Positions 57,661 through 64,000 of a stretch of DNA of 64,000 bases are shown piece by piece (position 1 is the first letter of the stretch; every line of letters begins with the position of its first letter). The translations under genes were made by a program, and so were the position numbers. The notes beneath the pieces were generated by a model. It ran no database searches. It was not told where the DNA came from and saw only the letters and a program-made list of their open reading frames with translations. Source of the DNA: DATBSK01 sp964501785 (GTDB lineage: Bacteria; Actinomycetota; Acidimicrobiia; IMCC26256; PALSA-555). The DNA lies in assembly GCA_964501785.1 (NCBI GenBank), contig CAZCUD010000002.1, positions 333,267 through 397,266 on the forward strand, read 5' to 3'.

Positions 57661-59940
57661 ATGACGGACGGAGCACGAGCCTTCGAGGGCGTGATCGGCT
57701 GGACCGTCGGCGAGTCGACGCCGTGGTGGCCTCCCGCGGTTCGTCCGCCGGAGGGAAGCCCCAACATCGTGCTCGTGCTGCTCGACGACATGGGGTTCAG
57801 CGACGTCGGGCCCTATGGCTCGGAGATCCCGACCCCGACGCTCGACCGCCTCGCGGCCGACGGCATCCGCTTCACGGGCTACCACACCGCACCGTTGTGC
57901 TCGCCCGCACGCGCGGCGATCCAGACGGGCATGAACCCGCACCGGGCGGGCTTCGCCGGAGTCGCCAACTTCGACCCCGGGTTCCCGGGGTGGACGATGG
58001 AGATCGACCCGGCGATCGAGACGCTCCCCGAGGCGCTGCGCGCCTCGGGGTACGCGACGTTCGCCGTGGGCAAGTGGCACCTGACCCGCGACAGCGCGAT
58101 GCACGGCGCCGCGCCGCGCGACTCGTGGCCCCTCCAACGGGGCTTCGAGCGCTTCTACGGCATCCTCGAGGGCTGGACCAACCTTCATCATCCGCACGCG
58201 CTCGTTCGGGACAACTCGCTCGTCGACGTGGACGAGTACCCCGACGGCTACTACTTCACCGACGACATCACCGACCAGGCGATCACGTACCTGAAAGAGC
58301 TGCGCGCCAACGACGCCACGCGCCCGTTCTTCTTGTACCTCGCTCACGGCGCGGTGCACGGACCGCTGCACGCCAAGGCGTCCGACCTCACCCGACATCG
58401 CGGTCGCTACGACGTGGGCTGGGACTCCGTGCGAGCGTCCCGCTTCGCACGGCAACAGGAGATGGGGCTGTTCCCGCCGGGCACGCCGCTCCCGCCTCGC
58501 AACCACGAAGCCGGCCACGAGGTCCAGGCCTGGGCGGATCACTCCGCCGACGAACGAGCGCTGTTCGCCCGCTACATGGAGGTGTACGCGGCGATGGTCG
58601 ACAACGTCGACCAGAACCTCGGCCGCCTCCTCGACGTCGTCGCGGCACTCGGCGACCTCGACGACACCGTCGTGATCTTCACCTCGGACAATGGCGCGAC
58701 CGAAGAAGGCGGCGCGACGGGTTCGCGCAGCTACTACAAGAAGTTCGGCGGCTTCACCGGCATGACCGGGTGGAACCTCGACGTCGAGCGCGACCCCGAG
58801 CTGATCGGTGGCCCGCAGGCCCTCGTGCACTATCCGCGCGGCTGGGGGATGGCCTCCAACACGCCGTTCCGGCTCTACAAGCGGACGACCCACGCAGGCG
58901 GCGTGCGCGTGCCGCTCGTCGTGTCGTGGCCTGCGGGCATCCCGGCGGAGGACCGCGGCACCCTCCGTCACCAGTACCAGTACGTGACCGACCTGTACCC
59001 CACGATCCTCGACCTCGCCGGGCTCCCCGCGCGAGCGGACCGGGACGGGTCGAGCTTCGCGGCGGCCGTCACGCGACGAGCATCGGAGAGCACGCACCTC
59101 GAGCAGTACTCGGAGTGCTTCGGCAATCGCAGCTTCTACCGCGACGGGTGGAAGCTGGTCGCGCTGCACCCACGTGGCGCGCCCTACGACGACGACGAGT
59201 GGGAGCTCTACGACATCACCTCCGACCCGACCGAGGTGGTCGACCTCGCGGGCGAGCGCCCCGACAAGGTGCGTGAGCTCGCCGGGGCCTGGGAGTCGGC
59301 CGCGTGCGACAACCAGGTCTTCCCCCTCGACGACGGCACCGGCCTGCTCCAGCTGCTCCGCCGGCCGGACGACGAAGCCTTCCATCGCCCGGTGCGGATC
59401 CTCGCGGGGACACCGACCCTGGAGCGGTACCGGTCCCAGCAGCTCATCGCGTTCCGCGACTTCACCGTCGAGGTCGAGCTCGAGCACCGAGCCGGCGACG
59501 AGGGCGTGCTCGTCGCGCACGGCGATCAGGGGGGCGGCTACGTCGTCTACGTCGACGGCGGTCGACTCCGTTTCGCCTACAACCACTACGGCGAGATGTA
59601 CGCGATCGACGGCGGCGGTCTCGGCTCGGGTCCGCGCATCGTGAGCCTGCGCGCGGCCGCCGGCGATCGCTTCACCTGGGACTTCGACCTCGTCGTCGAC
59701 GACGTCTCGGTCGCGTCGCTGCCCGGCGCGCAGATGCTGCTCGGCTTCGCGCCCTTCCAGGGCATCGACGTCGGGATCGATCGCCGTTCCCCCGTCGTGT
59801 GGGACCTGTACGAGCAGCACGGCGCGTTCCCCTACTCCGGTCACCTCGTGGCCGTCACGTACCGCCCCGGACCGGCGGCTCCCTACGACCCGCACCTCCT
59901 GGTCGACGCGATCCGCGCCGCGGGTCGTGCCGCCCAGTAG
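57661..59940 (+). CDS. Type I (formylglycine) sulfatase, second copy
   Basis: A 759-residue sulfatase from ATG 57661 (28 bp after the IclR stop). Catalytic Cys80 lies in LCSPARAAIQTG (C-x-P-x-R). VLVLLDDMGFSDVGPYG, FAVGKWHLT, FLYLAHGAVHGPLHA and VIFTSDNGAT give the metal and substrate residues. A C-terminal beta-rich domain (about 590-759) includes GYVVYVDGGRLRFAYNHYG, as in the first sulfatase. Both proteins share a tail related to lectin-like jelly rolls and lack signal peptides. With the neighbouring HsaC-, HsaE/F/G-like genes, it probably removes sulfate from an imported aromatic or steroid sulfate before ring cleavage. Confidence 0.93.
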   Translation: MTDGARAFEGVIGWTVGESTPWWPPAVRPPEGSPNIVLVLLDDMGFSDVGPYGSEIPTPTLDRLAADGIRFTGYHTAPLCSPARAAIQTGMNPHRAGFAGVANFDPGFPGWTMEIDPAIETLPEALRASGYATFAVGKWHLTRDSAMHGAAPRDSWPLQRGFERFYGILEGWTNLHHPHALVRDNSLVDVDEYPDGYYFTDDITDQAITYLKELRANDATRPFFLYLAHGAVHGPLHAKASDLTRHRGRYDVGWDSVRASRFARQQEMGLFPPGTPLPPRNHEAGHEVQAWADHSADERALFARYMEVYAAMVDNVDQNLGRLLDVVAALGDLDDTVVIFTSDNGATEEGGATGSRSYYKKFGGFTGMTGWNLDVERDPELIGGPQALVHYPRGWGMASNTPFRLYKRTTHAGGVRVPLVVSWPAGIPAEDRGTLRHQYQYVTDLYPTILDLAGLPARADRDGSSFAAAVTRRASESTHLEQYSECFGNRSFYRDGWKLVALHPRGAPYDDDEWELYDITSDPTEVVDLAGERPDKVRELAGAWESAACDNQVFPLDDGTGLLQLLRRPDDEAFHRPVRILAGTPTLERYRSQQLIAFRDFTVEVELEHRAGDEGVLVAHGDQGGGYVVYVDGGRLRFAYNHYGEMYAIDGGGLGSGPRIVSLRAAAGDRFTWDFDLVVDDVSVASLPGAQMLLGFAPFQGIDVGIDRRSPVVWDLYEQHGAFPYSGHLVAVTYRPGPAAPYDPHLLVDAIRAAGRAAQ

Positions 59941-59953
59941 CGCCCGATCCGAC

Positions 59954-60793
59954 ATGGACCTCGCTGACGCGGTCGTCGTCGTCACCGGTGGCGGCTCCGG
60001 GATCGGAGCGGCACTCGCGAAGGCGACGACTGACGCGGGAGCCCGTCACGTGGTGGTCGCCGACCGCGACGGCGACGCGGCCGCGTCGGTCGCCGCCTCC
60101 CTCGGGGGGACCGCGGCGACGCTCGACGTGCGTGATGCCGAGGCACTCACCGACCTGGTCCGCACGACGGAGTCGACGCACGGAGCGATCGACCTGTTCT
60201 GCTCGAACGCCGGGTTCGTCACCCAGGGCGGGGTCGAGGAGTCCGACGAGACCCTCCAGGCGCTGTGGGAGGTGCACGTCATGGCCCACGTGCACGCAGC
60301 ACGGGCCGTGCTGCCCTCGATGATCGCCCGAGGCCGTGGCTACCTGCTCAACACCGCGTCGGCGGCAGGGCTGCTCACGCAGGTGGGGTCGATGGGCTAC
60401 ACGATCACCAAGCACGCCGCGGTGGCGCTCGCCGAGTGGCTTGCCGTCACCCACCACCACCAGGGGATCCGCGTGTCGGTCCTCTGCCCTCAAGCAGTTC
60501 GCACCAACATCACGGCGAACAGCCCCGACACCCGAGTCGCAGATCCGCTCGCCGACGGCCCCCTCGGCGTGTCGGCCGACACCGCCGTCCTCGAGGCCGA
60601 CGACGTCGCGCGCGACTGCATCGACGCCATCGCCGCCGAGCGCTTCTGGGTCCTCCCCCACCCCGAGGTCGCCCGCTACGTCGTGCAGAAGGCCGACGAC
60701 ATCGACCGATGGCTGGCGGGCATGCGCCGGTACCAGGCCGGCCTGTACGGCGACCGCCCGTTGCCCGGCGATCGGCTCGATCCCAGGGCCTGA
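59954..60793 (+). CDS. Short-chain dehydrogenase/reductase in the ring-cleavage cluster
   Basis: A 279-residue classical SDR: TGGGSGIG at about residues 11-18, VVADRDGD (NAD-type Asp), SNAGF in place of NNAG, and catalytic Tyr149/Lys153 in GYTITKHA. It starts 13 bp after the sulfatase stop. An alcohol freed by sulfatase action is a natural candidate substrate, which would be oxidised to a ketone as in steroid 3- or 17-hydroxyl oxidation; this is inference from the gene order. The C-terminal extension (about 235-279) with RYVVQKADDIDRWLAGM is longer than in minimal SDRs. Confidence 0.9.
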   Translation: MDLADAVVVVTGGGSGIGAALAKATTDAGARHVVVADRDGDAAASVAASLGGTAATLDVRDAEALTDLVRTTESTHGAIDLFCSNAGFVTQGGVEESDETLQALWEVHVMAHVHAARAVLPSMIARGRGYLLNTASAAGLLTQVGSMGYTITKHAAVALAEWLAVTHHHQGIRVSVLCPQAVRTNITANSPDTRVADPLADGPLGVSADTAVLEADDVARDCIDAIAAERFWVLPHPEVARYVVQKADDIDRWLAGMRRYQAGLYGDRPLPGDRLDPRA

Positions 60794-60870
60794 AAGCCGT
60801 CCCGACGCATCCCGTTGACCGGGATCGGAACGGGGACTCCCGCCGACTCGCAGGGCACAGTGGCGAGCAG

Positions 60871-61764
60871 ATGGACATCCACTCGCTGGGCTATCTCCGG
60901 CTCGAAGCGACCGATCTCGATGCGTGGGAGCGGTTCCTCCGGGACGGCCTCGACGTCGAGGTGACGCGCGACGGCGACACCGAGCTCCGCGCCCGCATCG
61001 ACGAGCGACCCGCCCGCCTCGTCGTCACCGCCTCGGACGGCGACCGCCTCGCCGCGGTCGGGTGGGAGGCCGCCGGGCCGCGCGCCCTGGCTCGGGTGAG
61101 CGACGCGCTCGACTCCGCCGGCGTCACGGTGCGCGCCGCGACGCCGGACGAGCTGGCCGATCGCCGGGTCGAGGCGCTCGTCCACGCGTGCGACCCGAGC
61201 GGCACGCACCTGGAGCTCTACGCGGGTCCGACCCTCGAGCACCGCCCGCTCGCGCCGAGCGCCGGTACGAGGTTCGTGGCCGGCGACCTGGGCCTCGGGC
61301 ACGTCGTGCTCCCTCAGCCCGCGATCGACGCCGCGATGGACTTCTACGAGGGGATCCTCGGGTTCCAGCACCGTGACTCGATGCGGCTCCCCGGCGCGAT
61401 CTTCCCCGATCGCGACCCCGAGCAGGGCGACGCCTGGATCCGCTTCCTCGGCTGCAACCCCCGACACCACAGCCTGGCCTTGTTCGAGGGCCCGGCACCG
61501 TCCGGGATCGTGCACCTCATGGTCGAGGTCGACGACCTGGACGCGGTCGGGCGCGCGCTCGACCGCTGCCGCGACCTCGAGATTCCGATCTCGGCATCGC
61601 TCGGGCGACACACCAACGACCACATGGTCTCGTTCTACGTGGGGACGCCCGGCGGCTTCGACGTCGAATACGGCACGGGCGGACGCCTCGTCGACTCGGC
61701 GTCGTGGGTCGCGACCGAGATCACCGCGGTGAGCTACTGGGGCCACCGCTGGGGCGGCGCCTGA
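60871..61764 (+). CDS. hsaC: HsaC/BphC-like extradiol ring-cleavage dioxygenase
   Basis: A 297-residue two-domain vicinal oxygen chelate enzyme. Active iron ligands are visible in the C-terminal half: His144 (GLGHVVL), His215 (IVHLMVEV) and Glu266 (FDVEYGTG). The catalytic acid-base His is in RHHSLAL (about 199-200), and SFYVGTPGG provides the Tyr. These are the BphC/HsaC-type residues for meta cleavage of catechols using Fe(II) and O2. Together with the hydrolase at 53053 it would open the ring and split the product. It is 77 bp after the SDR and 67 bp before the binding protein. Confidence 0.9.
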   Translation: MDIHSLGYLRLEATDLDAWERFLRDGLDVEVTRDGDTELRARIDERPARLVVTASDGDRLAAVGWEAAGPRALARVSDALDSAGVTVRAATPDELADRRVEALVHACDPSGTHLELYAGPTLEHRPLAPSAGTRFVAGDLGLGHVVLPQPAIDAAMDFYEGILGFQHRDSMRLPGAIFPDRDPEQGDAWIRFLGCNPRHHSLALFEGPAPSGIVHLMVEVDDLDAVGRALDRCRDLEIPISASLGRHTNDHMVSFYVGTPGGFDVEYGTGGRLVDSASWVATEITAVSYWGHRWGGA

Positions 61765-61831
61765 TGAGGCACTCCATCCGACACGACACGCACCTCCGCG
61801 ACACGAGCGAAGGCGACAAGGAGAGAGATCG

Positions 61832-63190
61832 GTGAGACGACTGCGCGCGACAGGGTTGACGATGACCGCCGCGGCGATCCTCGCGGTGGCGACGATGGCG
61901 ACCGCCACCGTCGCATCGGCCGGTGGAGGGGGCGGGGCCGGCGGCGGGGGCGAGGCCCTCGAGGCGACCGACGTCGGCGTCACCGCGGACGAGATCCGGA
62001 TCGCGGTGCTGGCCGACGTGGAGAACGAGCTCCAGCCCGGGCTCTTCCAGGGAACTCCCAATGCGATGGCCGGCTTCGAGGAGTACATCAACGACCAGGG
62101 CGGCCTCGCCGGGCGCAAGGTCGTGGTCGACTTCATCGACTCACGCCTCGACGCCGACGAGACCCGCAACGCGATCGTCGAGGCGTGCGAGAACGACTTC
62201 GCGCTCGTCGCCACGACGTCGCTGTTCGTGAACAACGTGGACGACATGGTCGCCTGCGTGAACGCCGACGGCGTGGCGGTCGGTCTGCCCGACTTCCCGG
62301 TGCTGACCACCGAGCCGGTGCACCAGTGCTCGCCCGTCTCGTACCCGATCACGCCTCCGGCGCTCGACTGCGCCACGAGGGAGGACCACCCGCAGACCTA
62401 TCGCGCCAACACCGGCCCGACCGGCTACTACCTCTCGCAGCACGACGACGACCTCTCCGGCGTGTTCCTGTTCCCGGCGGACCTGAAGTCGGCGAAGGAC
62501 GCACAGGTCCCTGCGTTCAGGGGACAAGAGGAGAAGGGCATCGAGGTCGCCGCCGAGTACGACGTCTCGGCGCGCGCGCAGCAGAGCGTGTACACACCGA
62601 TCGCACAGCAGATCAAGGACGACCAGGCGACGTACGCCCGGAGCGCCCTGGCCTTCAGCTCCACCGTGTCGCTCCGACGGGAGGCGAAGCTCCAGGGCGT
62701 GAGCAGCGTCGAGGTCTGGGACTGCTGGGTCGCCTGCTACACCGACCAGCTGCTCGAGCAGGGCGGCGCAGACGTCGAGGACCAGTACGTGAGCCTCAAC
62801 CTCGTCCCCTTCTACGACGAGGCGAGCGCGAACAAGATGACGAGCAGCTTCGTGAAGTACACGGGCAAGGACAACGTCGACAGCTTCGGGGCTCAGGCCT
62901 GGGCCGCGGGCATCTACTTCCGTGACGTCGTGAACGCGGTGGTCGAGAACGGTGGCAACAACGCTCTGACGCGTGAAGCGGTGCTCGAAGCCGCCAGTGG
63001 GATCAACGGCTTCACCGCCGACGGGATGATGGGTGCCACCGATGTGGGTGACCGCATCCCCTCCTCGTGCTTCGCACTGCTCCAGGTGCAGGGTGGAGAG
63101 TTCACCCGGGTCCACCCGAAGAAGAAGGCGTCCTTCGACTGCAAGAAGAGCAACCGGGTCGAGATGCAGCTCGACCTGCTGACCGGATAG
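61832..63190 (+). CDS. Branched-chain-amino-acid-type (LivK) ABC substrate-binding protein
   Basis: A 452-residue exported binding protein from GTG 61832 with GGAGAGAG upstream. The signal peptide (LTMTAAAILAVATMATATVASA) is followed by a Gly-rich linker (residues 31-41, GGGGGAGGGG). The type I periplasmic fold begins at ITADEIRIAVLADVE and includes FEEYINDQGGLAGRKV, the pattern of LivK-like proteins that also bind aromatic acids and amides. Several Cys pairs are visible (SPVSYPIT..LDCATRED; WDCWVACYTDQ). No permease or ATPase gene follows, so it must work with an unlinked transporter or as a free binder. Its position after HsaC suggests uptake of the pathway substrate. Confidence 0.88.
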   Translation: MRRLRATGLTMTAAAILAVATMATATVASAGGGGGAGGGGEALEATDVGVTADEIRIAVLADVENELQPGLFQGTPNAMAGFEEYINDQGGLAGRKVVVDFIDSRLDADETRNAIVEACENDFALVATTSLFVNNVDDMVACVNADGVAVGLPDFPVLTTEPVHQCSPVSYPITPPALDCATREDHPQTYRANTGPTGYYLSQHDDDLSGVFLFPADLKSAKDAQVPAFRGQEEKGIEVAAEYDVSARAQQSVYTPIAQQIKDDQATYARSALAFSSTVSLRREAKLQGVSSVEVWDCWVACYTDQLLEQGGADVEDQYVSLNLVPFYDEASANKMTSSFVKYTGKDNVDSFGAQAWAAGIYFRDVVNAVVENGGNNALTREAVLEAASGINGFTADGMMGATDVGDRIPSSCFALLQVQGGEFTRVHPKKKASFDCKKSNRVEMQLDLLTG

Positions 63191-63238
63191 CCGACCGGCC
63201 GCGGCATCGGTGGCCTGGGTTCGGCCTACGATGCGCGC

Positions 63239-63724
63239 GTGCCGAGAATCCTCCGTTCAGCCATCGTCACCCTGATGCTCGCGACGACCTCGATCGTCAC
63301 CGTCGCGCTTCCCGCGTCCGCCGGCGACTCGGTGACGTACTCCGGTGCGTTCGAGTTCCAGGGGCTCGCCGGCAAGGAGCGCGGCCGAACGTGCAGCGGC
63401 CAGGGCGCCTTCGGCGAGATGAAGCCACGGGCTCGGGTCACCATCTCGGAGCGGGACGCGTCAGGCGACTTCGAGGTCATCGCCAAGGGGCGCGTGCGGA
63501 AGGGCTCGGAGGCGACCGGCGTCGACGGCGAGGACGTCTGCCGCATGCCGTTCAAGGCCAAGGCCCGCACCGCGCCCGCCGACGACTCGACCGTCTACCT
63601 CGAGGTCAAGGGCGTGACGTTCGACATCCAGTTCCCCGTCGCCGACGTCGCCGACGGCGACATGGGTACGTGGACCTGTGAGTTCGACGACACGACCTGC
63701 GCCCTCGTCGTCGGGGCCGACTGA
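63239..63724 (+). CDS. Small exported beta-rich protein
   Basis: A 161-residue protein from GTG 63239 with a signal peptide (SAIVTLMLATTSIVTVALPA, cleavage near SAGDS). A TACGAT hexamer upstream (63228-63233) may be its -10. The mature part is rich in beta-strand (SVTYSGAFEFQGLAG, ARVTISERDASGDF, TVYLEVKGVTFDIQF) with four Cys (RTCSG, EDVCRM, WTCEF, TTCALV) that could form two disulfides. I do not recognise a family. It is transcribed separately from the binding protein, 48 bp downstream. Confidence 0.7.
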   Translation: MPRILRSAIVTLMLATTSIVTVALPASAGDSVTYSGAFEFQGLAGKERGRTCSGQGAFGEMKPRARVTISERDASGDFEVIAKGRVRKGSEATGVDGEDVCRMPFKAKARTAPADDSTVYLEVKGVTFDIQFPVADVADGDMGTWTCEFDDTTCALVVGAD

Positions 63725-63785
63725 CGGAGCACGACGGGCACCAGGATCTGGTTCCGACTGATCGATCAGGCGTCGGGTCGCGCCG

Positions 63786-64000
63786 TCAGCGACGACCGGC
63801 GGGCGCCGTCAGACCCGGACCGGGTTCCACGTCGATGTCGGCCGCGGTGATCGGCTCGCCGCATCGGTCGCAGCTCAGGTGCACGTGGGTGATCTCGCCG
63901 CACCCTCGGTGGCGGTGCAGCACCGGTGGGCCTTCGGGGCCAGCCGTGAAGCGGTCTCCCCAGGCGTTCATCAGGATCAAGATGTCGCAGAAGGCGAGTC
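63786..64000 (-). CDS. C-terminal part of an HxlR-family regulator, cut by the window edge
   Basis: The minus-strand frame runs open from the window end to TGA at 63786-63788, about 70 residues. It reads LAFCDILILMNAWGDRFTAGPEG, then PPVLHRHRGCGEI, SCDRCGEPIT and EVEPGPG-like VEPGPGL. WGDR followed by GPP, a His-Arg-x-Cys-Gly and a late CxxCG is the C-terminal pattern of HxlR winged-helix regulators carrying a zinc-binding tail. The DNA-binding part lies outside the window. The TTG that would give a 64-residue ORF is internal, not a start. Confidence 0.7.
   Translation of the reverse strand, partial: LAFCDILILMNAWGDRFTAGPEGPPVLHRHRGCGEITHVHLSCDRCGEPITAADIDVEPGPGLTAPAGRR

Noticed and set aside
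60809..60825. ATCCCG-TTGAC-CGGGAT palindrome upstream of the HsaC-like gene
   Set aside because: A single 6-5-6 repeat within a probable operon; too short to call an operator without a second copy.
61919..61955. G-rich tract in the binding-protein gene
   Set aside because: It encodes a Gly linker after the signal peptide; not a repeat array or regulatory element.

Overview
The window is very G+C-rich, uses many GTG starts, packs genes tightly (frequent ATGA/TGATG stop-start overlaps) and carries paired acyl-CoA dehydrogenases, Ltp2/DUF35 and Hsa-type genes. This points to a chromosomal segment of an actinobacterium with a lipid/steroid-degrading lifestyle. I infer an Acidimicrobiia-like lineage, but only weakly. 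I see no phage, insertion sequence, CRISPR array or rRNA. One tRNA-Cys gene is present.

0-11 kb: a divergent pair of acyl-CoA dehydrogenase subunits, then a minus-strand operon (MaoC hydratase, AhpD/CMD-like protein, DUF35 protein, Ltp2-like thiolase/aldolase, GT-C membrane protein). Opposite it lies a plus-strand operon of P450, isochorismatase-like protein, two SDRs and an amidohydrolase. 11-18 kb: ordinary genes (secreted lipase-like hydrolase, membrane-embedded spermidine-synthase-like protein, Gfo/Idh oxidoreductase, EamA transporter, small proteins, tRNA-Cys). 18-25 kb: an operon of two secreted beta-propeller proteins followed by a ketosynthase-DUF35 fusion, a thiolase and an enoyl-CoA hydratase. 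25-28 kb: SDR (Hsd4A-like) plus a second acyl-CoA dehydrogenase pair. 28-33 kb: flavin amine oxidase and a large PAS/GAF/GGDEF/EAL protein. 33-39 kb: HyuB/HyuA and a CHASE2-adenylate cyclase. 39-49 kb: Rrf2 regulator, an Asp-box propeller gene apparently broken at a 27-bp perfect inverted repeat, lipid kinase, FxsA, arylsulfotransferase-like protein, TetR with its operator, FAD monooxygenase, NDH-2. 49-63 kb: a meta-cleavage cluster (HsaA-, HsaD-, HsaE-, HsaG-, HsaF-like, IclR, SDR, HsaC-like) with one sulfatase divergent from it and a second sulfatase inside it, followed by a substrate-binding protein. The last bases hold the C-terminus of an HxlR regulator.

How the genes may work together: the first 37 kb holds dehydrogenation (two heteromeric acyl-CoA dehydrogenases), hydration (MaoC, enoyl-CoA hydratase), oxidation (SDRs) and thiolytic or retro-aldol cleavage (thiolase, Ltp2/DUF35), i.e. 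side-chain degradation of a branched or steroid-like acyl-CoA. Four promoter regions here share the site TGAC-N6-GTCA, which suggests one local regulon. The 49-63 kb cluster supplies a catechol-type ring-opening route to pyruvate and acetyl-CoA. Its two cytoplasmic sulfatases suggest that the substrate is imported as a sulfate ester. Together these suggest an undescribed sulfated-steroid (or similar polycyclic) degradation locus. That reading is inference.
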